In this document: piece by piece, positions 18,701 through 27,590 of the stretch
How the letters are laid out: every line of letters begins with the position of its first letter
How positions within the stretch are numbered: the stretch's first letter is position 1
Origin: Hyphomicrobiales bacterium
GTDB taxonomy: Bacteria; Pseudomonadota; Alphaproteobacteria; Rhizobiales; Rhizobiaceae
Reading direction: 5' to 3'
Assembly: GCA_021775455.1 (NCBI GenBank)
Contig: JAJFHU010000023.1
Span: 1-64,000 of the forward strand
DNA length: 64,000 bases
Program-made: the position numbers and the translations under genes
The notes under the pieces: model-generated
What the model saw: the letters and a program-made list of their open reading frames with translations, nothing else
Database searches by the model: none
Told to the model about the DNA's origin: nothing

Positions 18701-19170
18701 TCCTGCAATGTCGTGAAATGCCCCGGAACATTGGCCTCCAATGGAAACTGATGAAGCAATGCTTCACAATGGGCGTGAATTGTCTGGATTCTTAAGCCAC
18801 CGGGCGTATCAAGCGCACGTGCAAACAACTGCCGGGCAATTTCACGTTTTTTTGCGGTTGCCTTCTGGCCGGAAGTTTCCAGGATGGCTTCGTCAAGGAG
18901 ATTGCCGTCCATCATTGTCCACCTGGACAGTGTTTCGAAAACCCGATTTTTCATTTCAGCGGCTGCAGCCTTCGTGAAAGTAAGACACAATATTCTGTCA
19001 GGAGAATTCCCATCCAGCATTAAACGGATGACACGTTGCGTAAGTACATGGGTTTTACCGGCACCGGCATTTGCTGAAACCCATGACGAAACCCCCGGAT
19101 CAGAGACCGCAAGTTGACCAAGCCTGGTTTCTTCTGGAATTCTGACTTTATTTTTCGCACTAGTTGTCAT
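15703..19170 (-). CDS. addA: AddA: helicase-nuclease subunit of the AddAB recombination complex
   Basis: About 1155 residues. The UvrD-type helicase starts with Walker A SANAGAGKTHVLTQR near residue 35. DFDDLI and LVDEAQDTSPAQWQVI are helicase motifs, and VMTVHSAKGLEAPVVFLVD-like sequence is motif V. The C terminus ends in a PD-(D/E)XK nuclease (QIMILDYKTDR). With AddB it resects double-strand breaks for RecA. The ATG at 19170 overlaps the end of addB by 11 bp and is far more likely than the open extension up to 19296, which lies inside addB. Confidence 0.95.
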   Translation of the reverse strand: MTTSAKNKVRIPEETRLGQLAVSDPGVSSWVSANAGAGKTHVLTQRVIRLMLDGNSPDRILCLTFTKAAAAEMKNRVFETLSRWTMMDGNLLDEAILETSGQKATAKKREIARQLFARALDTPGGLRIQTIHAHCEALLHQFPLEANVPGHFTTLQESEQTQLLQFARQHILAKSPDAMAVYSKLVDYASDSAIEDGLSGIIGMRREFLEWAGLDPTEALRSVYEFVGLNPEDTQTSLKEEILRNFPVSSARVRAIVSATVVGTDSTDKPVGRAFSALTDGTDIDTALEMMQGALLTKDNTIRKTLATKAIIEHLPDVINWLTSCAEHIIQGLEKVRAHRLLENSGFLFQMAYQVIERYEALKRSRGVVDFDDLINKTASLLNRRDIGEWIRYRLDRGIDHILVDEAQDTSPAQWQVINAITADFHTGMSASSRVRTVFVVGDEKQSIYSFQGARLDEYDKQQRALRSRVTNSQNAYHSGCLHLSFRSTPDVLRAVDKVFSAENATGLTQEGSPPVHDSIRRGDPGEVQIWPLIEPMEESEPKNWFDPIDKPQTSDPAIILAQNISGEIGQLVGTPLPGTGKPVRYQDIMVLVRSRDRFTNALVRTLKDAGHSIAGADRLKLTAHIAIEDLMAAAKFALMPNDDLVLAALLKSPFFGFDEQQLFDLATNRKSESLFDYLCSANHPTTEPTISLLMKLVEASKELGVYEFFAMLLGEQGGRTAILSRLGAEAEDILDAFLDESLESGSGLIDNLEHFVARLEHKNIEIKRETDMARDEIKIMTVHSAKGLEAPVVFLVDSNKDVWTEKYLPKVLPLHDCIQNPGYLWLPEKKFHNSITKQCSETLQLDAEAEYRRLLYVGMTRAADRLIVCGYKGSREVKPDSWHSLVSNMLSNDAEIVSNADGTIKYWRWIHEKQTPHSYSDTGESKPVRKKLELPDWLYGKVIPEPALPKPLTPSDAHALIQDGIIQAKEVPLRPSTNDSAASLEWGNLTHRLLQVLPNHKSQERRTLAEGFLKNTSRHLDRPILSQLANQVMNILEGSEFKHLFGEKSRAEVSVAGRINIGTETRYVSGQIDRLVVTDNQIMILDYKTDRYVSKNVENTPIEYLLQLALYCKLIRQVYPGKPVTAALLWTRIPKLQLVPETLLDSSFSLIKQA

Positions 19171-22100
19171 CGGCTGCTTCACCGGCGAAAGACCATTCTC
19201 TGGTTCGGGCAAGATGGTCGTAGTCACCAGAGATATCTTCCTGTTTGAATGGAGCTCTGCGAGACAGGTATCCCTGATTTGGATCTTCATAGGCACGAAT
19301 CAGAAGTTTCAGATTACATTCAGCCTCATTGATGATTTTAGACAGCTGTTTTTCTTTTTGCTGTACTTTTTCAGCTTTAAACTGTCGATTTAGCCGGAGA
19401 TATTCCAGGGTACTGACTGGCCCTGGAGAAATGCCATCGAACCCTCCAGATAGGGCGATTGCGGCCTCGAGGGTCAGTTGAGGGGCGATGGATAGTGCTT
19501 CCTTGATTGTAGGTCTGGAGCCTGTCTTGTAATCAACAATCAATAATGATTGGTCTGCGAGGCGATCTATACGGTCAGCCGTGGCACGCAGCTTGAAGTT
19601 TAAATTGCCCAGAAACTTGGAACCAGTAACTTCGCAATAGGTTTGAACTATTGCATTGCTTCTGTTTCGCTCAAACTCCCAACTTACAAACATGGGCGCT
19701 ATCTCGTTAAATCTCATTCCCCAGATACATGCTAATTCCGGCGGAAGCGCCGCTTCAGATATTCTGTGTTTAGCAATATTTTCCAGTTTGGAAAGTATCG
19801 CAGCTGGTCCAGCCTCAACATCAATACCCGTAACAAATTCAGCCAGAATGGCATGATAGAGCGTACCCCTTAGAAGACTGTCCGCATCTCGTTCCAGCGG
19901 CGGAAGCGAACTGAGCTTCAGGATTTTTTTTGCGTACAGGGCATATGGATCGCGGATCCATAACTCAATATCGGAAACAGCTAGTGATTTGGGACGACAT
20001 TCCAGCGGAGGTTTAGGACAAGGACGCGTTGCCCGGTCGAGGATTGAATTGTCCTCGTCTAAAGCTTTCCCAAATTGCAAATATCGAGCACCGCGCGCCA
20101 GCAATGCATCGGATTGTTCTACTCCAATCAGTGTTGTGACCCGTTGCAACCAACGAGAAAGGACCGTTGGAGATTTATCTGCCCGCTGTGAGCGTGAAAG
20201 GATCACCTCGGACTTACCAAGAAATTGCTGAAAATCATGAGCTGCCAATCCTACAAGTCGCTCCGGCGAAGCCATATTCAGCTCTTGCCTCATTGCGCGA
20301 TTGAGGAATGCATCGTTGGAAGTTTGCCTTGGCCAGCTGCCTTCGTTCAGACCGGCCAGAATAACTCGATCATAATGCAGCAGCCGCACTTCCAAAGGGC
20401 CTAGAATGTGAAGTCGTGAATTGGCGGCTGGCCCTGCTCGTGCAATTTGATCTCCCAGTAAGGCGTCAAAAACATCGGCAACTTGTGTGATAAGAAAGGA
20501 GAAAGATTCAGTGCCAAGAGTTGCAATATCTTCAAGCAGCGTAACAAGCTCTTTTCCGCCAATCCCGTCATATAAATTGGAGGTTCCTTCTGTATTGATC
20601 GTTAGGGCATTCGCAATTCTTGCAAGCTCATCAAAAATATGGGTCAATGTGGTCCGGGCATCCAACTGGGTGACGGGCAATAAAATCTCGTCAATCCTGT
20701 CAGTGAATTTCGCCAAATTATTCCAGTCTTTATCTGTCAGGTTTCGAATGGCAGAATGAACATGCACATCCTTTGAGGCATTTTTTTTGGCGTGCTTGAC
20801 TGCTTTTTGAAATTCTCCGATCTTCGGTGGGTTGATATTGCCTCGCAAAACAGCAAGTTCAAAGTTTTTTGCACATGATTGAGTTCGTTCTTTGTGGAAT
20901 CCCACCCGAATATGCGAATTTTTCAGTAAAGAAGTGATAGCCACATTGCCGCTTTCACCGAAGCATACCTCGATAAGATTTTGCATGAATATCGCTGCCG
21001 CAGTGGAACGAAGCGGCACTCCGGCTGAATCATCCACCTCAAGTCCAAACCGCCTTAGTTCTGATGACACTCTCCGGGCAAGATTACGATCAGTCGCCAC
21101 GAGCACGCAACTACAGGCCTTGCATTGAAATGCTTCTCGCATGGCGATCGCAATTGCCAAGGCTTCCTGATGTTGAGTGGGCGCATCAATTATACAGACA
21201 TTATCAAAGGCAACGCTAATTTCACGCGCTCCAAATTCCTTGATCTGTTTGTTCCATTGCGATGCTGCAATTGATGGTGAAAGGGCGAGACTGATCAAGC
21301 GTGATCTGGCTTTGGCTTTCCCGGAAGTATTCCCGATTTCCTTTACGTTATCCCTGTCGATGCCAATTTCATTGATTAGTCTCGCCAAGCCAAATTGCGG
21401 GTGGGTTTCAAGCGTGGGGTCATCGAGCAGATTTCCGGTCCCCAATCTTTGCCAATGTTTGGTATCAAGGTTCTTGTCAATTCCTGGCAGAACAACCGCG
21501 CCGTTCTCCAATTTGGATACAACTTTCAGCAGTCTTCGGGTCGCCGGCACAGAACCGGTAGAGCCAGCAATGATTACCGGGCCTTCCATGGCACCCCTCG
21601 ACTCATAAAGTTCTGCGCGTCTTTCCAATAGAAGTGCTTGGCGTTCTGCAGAATCAACGAGATTCCTTTCTGCCAGAATTCGCGGCCAATGCTCTGTAAT
21701 GATCTGAAGGAACGTGGTTGTCAGTTGCCACCATTGTGCCCAGTCTCGATCTTCGGGAACGATTGCATTGATTTCTTCCCAAGTGACTTCTTCAAGGGTT
21801 ATTTGATTAAGCAATTTGCATAGATCATCGGCCAAGCGTATGGCATCAGCCTTTGACGCAGGAATGAAGATATCTTCATCCTGATACAGTTCACGCGTTT
21901 CCTTTGTAATTCTGTCGACCCAGCATTCAATCAGCTTCGCGAGTTGAAGCTTGCGTTCAAGATCGGAAATTGTTTCAGTAATTACAAGCTGATCATCGCT
22001 TGAAGACTGGAAACCGAAATCTTCATCACCTACGTCCCCAAGCATCCGAATTGCTGGTAACAATGTGGCATTGGAACCACTTGTCTCAATAAATGCCCCG

Positions 22101-22279
22101 GCCAATGCCCGGGCTGCCCGGCGGTTTGGAACGTATATTGTGGCAGAAGCAAGTGCGAGGGGATCGTCGGTCGGTTTGAAATTCGCAACCAAGTTACCAT
22201 CGATGAGATTCTCAACAAGCGTCTCCAGGAAATTGCAACCTGGAGCAATGGAAAACACATTGCCTGGCAAGTGTGTCAA
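19160..22279 (-). CDS. addB: AddB: helicase/nuclease subunit of the AddAB complex
   Basis: 1039 residues with the alphaproteobacterial AddB layout: an N-terminal degenerate helicase (IYVPNRRAARALAGAF near residue 50; VIIAGSTGSVPATRRLLKVV) and a C-terminal PD-(D/E)XK nuclease (SLLIVDYKTGSRP near residue 920). Its nuclease cuts the strand opposite to that cut by AddA. It is translationally coupled to addA through an 11-bp overlap and lies 73 bp downstream of the nucleotidyltransferase gene, in the same leftward operon. Confidence 0.93.
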   Translation of the reverse strand: MTHLPGNVFSIAPGCNFLETLVENLIDGNLVANFKPTDDPLALASATIYVPNRRAARALAGAFIETSGSNATLLPAIRMLGDVGDEDFGFQSSSDDQLVITETISDLERKLQLAKLIECWVDRITKETRELYQDEDIFIPASKADAIRLADDLCKLLNQITLEEVTWEEINAIVPEDRDWAQWWQLTTTFLQIITEHWPRILAERNLVDSAERQALLLERRAELYESRGAMEGPVIIAGSTGSVPATRRLLKVVSKLENGAVVLPGIDKNLDTKHWQRLGTGNLLDDPTLETHPQFGLARLINEIGIDRDNVKEIGNTSGKAKARSRLISLALSPSIAASQWNKQIKEFGAREISVAFDNVCIIDAPTQHQEALAIAIAMREAFQCKACSCVLVATDRNLARRVSSELRRFGLEVDDSAGVPLRSTAAAIFMQNLIEVCFGESGNVAITSLLKNSHIRVGFHKERTQSCAKNFELAVLRGNINPPKIGEFQKAVKHAKKNASKDVHVHSAIRNLTDKDWNNLAKFTDRIDEILLPVTQLDARTTLTHIFDELARIANALTINTEGTSNLYDGIGGKELVTLLEDIATLGTESFSFLITQVADVFDALLGDQIARAGPAANSRLHILGPLEVRLLHYDRVILAGLNEGSWPRQTSNDAFLNRAMRQELNMASPERLVGLAAHDFQQFLGKSEVILSRSQRADKSPTVLSRWLQRVTTLIGVEQSDALLARGARYLQFGKALDEDNSILDRATRPCPKPPLECRPKSLAVSDIELWIRDPYALYAKKILKLSSLPPLERDADSLLRGTLYHAILAEFVTGIDVEAGPAAILSKLENIAKHRISEAALPPELACIWGMRFNEIAPMFVSWEFERNRSNAIVQTYCEVTGSKFLGNLNFKLRATADRIDRLADQSLLIVDYKTGSRPTIKEALSIAPQLTLEAAIALSGGFDGISPGPVSTLEYLRLNRQFKAEKVQQKEKQLSKIINEAECNLKLLIRAYEDPNQGYLSRRAPFKQEDISGDYDHLARTREWSFAGEAADDN

Positions 22280-22352
22280 TGTCTGTTGTTCTCCTGCTGG
22301 CTGATTTACAATTCTTGCCTATTTCCGGAAGCTTGAGCATATATCGCAGCGT

Positions 22353-23132
22353 TCACGCAGCACTTTTGGCTATAGCTTCTTCTGCTTTGCGAATTGCATC
22401 TGGTGTTCCAACGTGCAACCAAAGCCCCTCAAGGCGTAACCCGAACAGGCGACCTTGTTCAAGCGCTTTATCAAACAGGCTGTTGAGAGAAAACGGATAA
22501 TCTGGCGTATTCGCAAAAATGACTGGATTGAGGATTGCAGCACCAGCGTAGGCAAAAGGTGCCACTTCCTGTTCCTGCCTGCGTATTAGGCGACCATCAT
22601 CATCCATTTGAAAATCACCACGCGTATCAAAGCCTATTGCACCCGCCATCCCGGTAACCAGCAGTAATATATCCATATCGCCGGGATTCCAGAATTCAGC
22701 AAGGCGGAGAAGGTTTGACCGCGCGCCTTCAATCCAGAAAGAATCGGAATTTAGTAGATAAAATGGTTCATTGCCCAGTTTGGACAATGCCATTTTGGTC
22801 CCACCACCAGAATCTAGAAGTTGATCGCGTTCATCGCTAACTACAATGTTTGGGGTAGTGCGCGCCTCAACATGCTCTTCAATTTGATCTGCATGGTGAT
22901 GAACATTAACCACGACCTTGTCCACTGCTGCCCGTTCGAGCGTATTCAAGTTGTGATCAAGCAAAGTAGTCCCGTTCACGCGTATCAGTGGCTTCGGAAT
23001 AGTTTTTGTAATTGGCAGCATGCGGGTGCCAATGCCGGCAGCAAGCAATACAGCTCCTTTGGGCGCTCCATTTGTCGGGCGGTTATCCAATAAAATGTTT
23101 CTAGTATTCTTTGTCTTCATTAGCCTGTTCAA
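22353..23132 (-). CDS. murU: N-acetylmuramate-1-phosphate uridylyltransferase-like (MurU)
   Basis: 259 residues of the sugar-nucleotidyltransferase fold. GAVLLAAGIGTRMLPITKTI followed by PKPLIRVNG is the nucleotide-binding signature, and YLLNSDSFW holds the metal-binding Asp. MurU makes UDP-MurNAc from MurNAc-1-phosphate in cell-wall recycling, bypassing early MurA/MurB steps. The upstream gene carries an AmgK-like kinase domain that would supply the substrate, which supports the assignment. An internal ATG (23120) is an alternative start. A different NDP-sugar product cannot be excluded from sequence alone. Confidence 0.8.
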   Translation of the reverse strand: MNRLMKTKNTRNILLDNRPTNGAPKGAVLLAAGIGTRMLPITKTIPKPLIRVNGTTLLDHNLNTLERAAVDKVVVNVHHHADQIEEHVEARTTPNIVVSDERDQLLDSGGGTKMALSKLGNEPFYLLNSDSFWIEGARSNLLRLAEFWNPGDMDILLLVTGMAGAIGFDTRGDFQMDDDGRLIRRQEQEVAPFAYAGAAILNPVIFANTPDYPFSLNSLFDKALEQGRLFGLRLEGLWLHVGTPDAIRKAEEAIAKSAA

Positions 23133-23181
23133 GCGGTATAAAGCGCATTATCGTGTTTTTGATGTTCCTATTCTCAAGACA

Positions 23182-24678
23182 TTACAGTTCTATGACATTC
23201 TGCAGCCATTCCCTGTAGCGCTTCATGGCCGGATGGAGAAGACTTCGCTGCAAATAATCCTTTACCCTTGGGATGTGCTGCAAATATTCTGGTTTTCCAT
23301 CGCGATTGTTCAACCTGACAAAAATTCCAAGAATTTTCGTAGCACGCTGCGCAGCCATCAACGCATAGGAACGTTCGAAAGCTTGTACATCAAAATTGGA
23401 TTCTTGTTCCGTTCTTATTGAGATGTAATGATTTCGAATAATTTCTTCCTGATCAGCAGTCACATCTACCCGTGCGTCTTGGGCGAGTGAAGCAACATCA
23501 TAAGAGGTCGGCCCAATAACAGCATCTTGAAAATCAATTATACCAATTCGATTCGCTGCGACGCGATTATCCAGCCAAAGAATATTTGGTGAATGAAAAT
23601 CCCGTAGAACAAGCGACCTCTCGGCTTTTTGAAGTTGCCCGGCATAATTTTTCCAAATTTCCGCGAACTTTTCGACTTCATTGGCTGTTAATATGCCAGC
23701 CGCGTGCTCGGGAGCATACCAATCAGTAAACAGTGAAACTTCTGCGAGCATTGCCTGAATGCCATAGGATGGAAGGTGATAACTGCCGCCATCGAATTCC
23801 AGTTCGGAGTTCCATGGTTTGTTGTGTAGCTCGGCCAGAAACTCCGCCGCAGCGATATAACGCTTAATAATTGGATTTCTTTTGGAATCAATGATCCCGG
23901 TGTCACCAAGATGTTCCAATAAAATCAATCCATCGTCCGGCTTGCTGGCCAGAATTTTGGGAGCGCTCAATCCGCGATTATGCAAAGCATGTGCGATTGA
24001 TAAAAAGGGATAAACTCCCTCTGCAAGATGGGCAATCCGAGTGTAAGAGTCGGATCTCGTTTCATCTTGTGAAGCTGTCTTCACTGGATCATCCATCAGA
24101 AAATATTGATGCTCGCCATCCCAGACAAGCTCGTATCGCCTTGCAGACGCATCCGCGGCAAAGTTTCCTCGTTTTGCTTCAAAGTATCCGGAATTATCGA
24201 GAAAGCGTCGAATATGGTAACTGCGCAAGACTCTTTCAAATAGAGAACCGTTGCCGCTTAGGCTAACTATACGCTCATTTTCGGTCTCTTGTGTAATGTC
24301 TATCTCAATCCAGTCACTTGGAAGCACCACGCCTTCCAAGGCATTTTGAGGCCATTCGACAATTGCGCATCCGTCCTGAAGTGCCTCTTGAAGTCCAATT
24401 TCGGTAGCTTCTTCAGAGTCTGCTATCCGATAAAAGTCAAAATGAAAAATTGGTGGATTGGTGTTGTAGCTCTGACAGATTGTGTATGTTGGACTGGGCA
24501 CCTCAAGCAGGTCGTCATTCGCGAGGAACCTGATTATCGCACGGGCCAGAACGCTTTTTCCAACTCCCAGATCGCCGCTTAGCATCACCAGATCACCAGG
24601 CTGCAGTGCAATTGCGATGTCTTTGCCCAATTGTTTCGTATACGCTTCGCTGATGGAAGTTAGCTGGATACTATCCAT
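23182..24678 (-). CDS. Fusion of TsaE (tRNA t6A) with AmgK-like sugar kinase
   Basis: 498 residues in two domains. Residues ~1-150 are TsaE, the ATPase needed for tRNA threonylcarbamoyladenosine: the P-loop is SGDLGVGKSVLARAI, followed by SPTYTICQSY, HFDFYRI and IVEWPQNA. Residues ~160-498 are an aminoglycoside-phosphotransferase-fold kinase like AmgK, which phosphorylates MurNAc/GlcNAc at C1: the catalytic loop is LRDFHSPNILWL and the DFG-like motif is IGIIDFQDA. The gene is 10 bp from divL and 50 bp from murU, giving a kinase-uridylyltransferase pair for wall recycling. Fused TsaE-kinase genes occur in Hyphomicrobiales as far as I recall. Confidence 0.88.
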   Translation of the reverse strand: MDSIQLTSISEAYTKQLGKDIAIALQPGDLVMLSGDLGVGKSVLARAIIRFLANDDLLEVPSPTYTICQSYNTNPPIFHFDFYRIADSEEATEIGLQEALQDGCAIVEWPQNALEGVVLPSDWIEIDITQETENERIVSLSGNGSLFERVLRSYHIRRFLDNSGYFEAKRGNFAADASARRYELVWDGEHQYFLMDDPVKTASQDETRSDSYTRIAHLAEGVYPFLSIAHALHNRGLSAPKILASKPDDGLILLEHLGDTGIIDSKRNPIIKRYIAAAEFLAELHNKPWNSELEFDGGSYHLPSYGIQAMLAEVSLFTDWYAPEHAAGILTANEVEKFAEIWKNYAGQLQKAERSLVLRDFHSPNILWLDNRVAANRIGIIDFQDAVIGPTSYDVASLAQDARVDVTADQEEIIRNHYISIRTEQESNFDVQAFERSYALMAAQRATKILGIFVRLNNRDGKPEYLQHIPRVKDYLQRSLLHPAMKRYREWLQNVIEL

Positions 24679-24687
24679 TAGCCATTC

Positions 24688-27360
24688 CTAAGCAGCAACC
24701 GTTTCCTTGTTTCCACCACTGGAGTAGCCTTGTTGGGATGCCGGTAAACGACATACAAACCGTGCTCCGCGCATTTCAGTAGCTTCGACATGAATAGTGC
24801 CCCCATGGAGTTTTACAAAGGCTTCAACGATTGATAGGCCAAGGCCTGTGCCGGAGCGTTTACCGTTGGTGGCTCCGCCTTCAAATCGGTTGAAGATGGA
24901 TTCTTTCATATCTTCCTCGACGCCTGGCCCTTCGTCACTGATTGAAATTTCGTGTAAATCTCCGTATTTGGTTGCGGTTATTGTAATTACCCCACCATCG
25001 GGCGAATAATTGATTGCATTGGATATTAGATTTCGAAGAATTTGATACAGGCGGTCTGGATCGGCAATCACGGTTTCAGATGATGATTCTATGGCGATTT
25101 CGGTCTTGATTTTTGATTGTTCAACTATGAGTTCAAACGAGGCGATCAATTCGTCCAGCATCCCATTCAAATTGATTTTCGCAAAATCCAGTTCCATTGC
25201 ATTTGCATCTATGGTTGCCAGGTCAAGGATGTCATCCACAATTGCACGAAGTACGTCAGCTGATTCGCTGATGTGAGCAAGATATTCTTTCTGCTTCTCA
25301 TTGAGAATGCCGATGGCTGGTGTTGCAAGAATTTCACCAAATCCGGATATACTGGTAAGCGGTGCCCGTAATTCATAAGAAACGTGTTGAATAAACCGGC
25401 TTTTGAGGTGATCCGATTCTTCAAGAGCTTCTGCACGTTCCCGCAAAGCTTTTTCGAGACCAACATTTGCCGTGATATCTGCAAACGTAATCATGGTTTG
25501 CCCATCAGGCAGGGGAACCAGTGTGTATTGCAATGTCATTTCGTTGCGAAGATCAAGTCTTCCAGACAGGTTATCTCTCTGGTCATCAAATCCAGTTATT
25601 TTCCCAATTATTGTCTCCAAATCAGATTCATTTGAAATCGAATCCGTCCATGCCTCAACAATCTTGGCGATGTGGGTACCTTCCACGATCGCGATGTCCT
25701 TGAACTTCCACATTTGTTTAAGCATCGGGTTGAATAGTTTTAATCGACCATCTGATCCGAAGACTGCAACCGCCTCTACCAGGTGATCAAGGGTTTCACC
25801 TTGGACGCGCATCAAGGCATTGTAGTTGCTTTCAAGTTTAAGCTGTTCGGTAACATTTTCGAATATCCAGGTTGCCCCACCTTGGTTTCTCGGGCTTTTT
25901 ATTACACGAAGTGTTTGGCCGTCCGGCAGATGCCACCATTCCTGATTCGGCTCCAGTGCCGTATAAATCTCCAACTGGGATTTTTGCCATTTGCGCCAGT
26001 CAGGCTGCTCTTGCAGCATCTTTCGGTCTCGCATCAAGTCGAGCAACTCACCGTTTGAGGGTTTTGATTCCAGATCGGTTGGGTCGAACTTCCACAGATT
26101 TTGAAATCCGGTATTGTAGAAAACCAATTCTTGTTTTCTATCGAAAATTGCTACTGCAGTTGCCAATTGGTCAAGCATCATGGAATGACTCTCAACTGTT
26201 TCTTTCAGCGTAGCACGCAGATGTTCCACATCGCTTCGGTCGCTGGCGATTCCCGCAATTCCTGCCTCAGATTTGACGGCATAAATCTCAAGGCTACGTC
26301 GATCACCCGCTACCACTGCGGGACGTTCGCCCGAGAAGAAACCGGAATTTTCCAATGCTGCCTGAATTTCCTTCCGCTGTTCCTTGTCAAAAAGTTCGAG
26401 GTCCTCACTTACTGCTGTTTGAGGGTCTTGTGCTTCCACCGCATCGGCATAAGCCTGATTTGCCCAAAACAGGCTATCATCATCTCTCCGCAACCAGATC
26501 GGGACTGGCATTTTTTCAAACAGGCTCTGAATTGTCTGGAATGTCGTGAGTAGATCTGAGTGCTCCCTTGATAATTTCGCATGTTGCTCTCGTTCTTCAG
26601 ACAGTTCGATGAAGCGTACAAATGCATGGCTCCCCGATGTTCTTCCCTGGGATTCAACCATCCCGCCATCTTTGGTTTCAAGGGGTACGTCGAAGCTTGT
26701 TGCGTCCTGTCTGAGCCGGTCCACGAATATTTCAAGGCTTGCGGCAGATTCCGGAGTGAGCCATTTACCATACTGCATGAATTTCTTCGGATCGGCAGGG
26801 GCACCCGGAGTTTTATCCAGCTGACCCATAACCGACGGTTTGTCATCCGGACTGTTCCATACGATCAGCCGTTGATCGTTTATGTTGATGAGTGACTCAT
26901 TAATGTGATTGCGGACACGAGCATCTGCAAGGTTTCGTTTTAAGGCTTCGTTTTCATTGGCAATTTTGTTCCTGTCGCGAATGACCCAAGAAGCGGACAT
27001 TAAAGCAAAACTCATGGCGCCAGCGAAAACCGCAAGCATGAGCAGATTGCCCGTTTCAAGAGTTTGGATAGTGTACTCTTTCAATTGCGCAATAAAACCG
27101 GATTCATGAATTGGTGCTGCAATTGTTACTTCTGTCCCAAGAAACCATATCACCAGAGAAATCGTGCCGCTTGATATTTTGCTTGAAAGAATTGAGGTGG
27201 AAGCCAGAAAATTACGGATTATGCGCAATGAATACAATTTGCACATGGATGGTATTCGTGAAAAAAACGCGTCAATTTGCTTTCCTGCAGTTCGCACAAG
27301 AATGCATTCTTCACACCAAGCATTGTTGGTTGAATTAATGTTGGAACTGTCCCCTGGCAT
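24688..27360 (-). CDS. divL: DivL-type PAS pseudo-histidine-kinase
   Basis: Up to 890 residues. Two membrane segments near the N terminus (around residues 62-82 and 104-122) are followed by a coiled region, several PAS-like repeats (around 285-400, 405-520 and 525-635), a DHp domain and a HATPase domain with NLISNAINYS, DEGPGV and GTGLGLS boxes. The H-box reads FIQHVSYELRAPL: Tyr662 (codon 25375-25377) replaces the phospho-accepting His. This is the hallmark of DivL, which works with DivK and CckA to control CtrA and cell polarity. The neighbourhood with ahcY and tsaE is the one I recall for divL in rhizobia. The start is uncertain; a Met near residue 39 (MCKLYS) is an alternative. Confidence 0.85.
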   Translation of the reverse strand: MPGDSSNINSTNNAWCEECILVRTAGKQIDAFFSRIPSMCKLYSLRIIRNFLASTSILSSKISSGTISLVIWFLGTEVTIAAPIHESGFIAQLKEYTIQTLETGNLLMLAVFAGAMSFALMSASWVIRDRNKIANENEALKRNLADARVRNHINESLININDQRLIVWNSPDDKPSVMGQLDKTPGAPADPKKFMQYGKWLTPESAASLEIFVDRLRQDATSFDVPLETKDGGMVESQGRTSGSHAFVRFIELSEEREQHAKLSREHSDLLTTFQTIQSLFEKMPVPIWLRRDDDSLFWANQAYADAVEAQDPQTAVSEDLELFDKEQRKEIQAALENSGFFSGERPAVVAGDRRSLEIYAVKSEAGIAGIASDRSDVEHLRATLKETVESHSMMLDQLATAVAIFDRKQELVFYNTGFQNLWKFDPTDLESKPSNGELLDLMRDRKMLQEQPDWRKWQKSQLEIYTALEPNQEWWHLPDGQTLRVIKSPRNQGGATWIFENVTEQLKLESNYNALMRVQGETLDHLVEAVAVFGSDGRLKLFNPMLKQMWKFKDIAIVEGTHIAKIVEAWTDSISNESDLETIIGKITGFDDQRDNLSGRLDLRNEMTLQYTLVPLPDGQTMITFADITANVGLEKALRERAEALEESDHLKSRFIQHVSYELRAPLTSISGFGEILATPAIGILNEKQKEYLAHISESADVLRAIVDDILDLATIDANAMELDFAKINLNGMLDELIASFELIVEQSKIKTEIAIESSSETVIADPDRLYQILRNLISNAINYSPDGGVITITATKYGDLHEISISDEGPGVEEDMKESIFNRFEGGATNGKRSGTGLGLSIVEAFVKLHGGTIHVEATEMRGARFVCRLPASQQGYSSGGNKETVAA

Positions 27361-27496
27361 GTCTCTGGCCCTCTCGCCGCTCGAAACCTAAGACCGCCCT
27401 GCCATGATTCTTCCTGTTCGAATTACATTGATTCGTGGAAGTTATTGATTCTCAACACAATAACCAATTCGTGAATCAGCAGAAAGGCCTTTTCGC

Positions 27497-27532
27497 AAAA
27501 AAATAGCCGCGACTTTGTCAAGCTCGCGACTA
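27497..27532 (-). terminator. Rho-independent terminator of ahcY
   Basis: Read leftward, a 9-bp stem (TAGTCGCGA / TCGCGGCTA, one wobble pair) with an 11-base loop is followed by a run of seven T. It lies ~60 bp after the ahcY stop. It also separates ahcY from divL downstream. The rest of 27361-27590 shows no gene. Confidence 0.75.
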
Positions 27533-27590
27533 CTATATATTGTGGAAAAATGTTAACAGTACGTAGTTTTTTACTACATATTGCGGAATC

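Noticed and set aside
19171-19296. N-terminal extension of AddA
   Set aside because: It lies wholly within addB and lacks conservation; the ATG at 19170 gives the normal AddA start.
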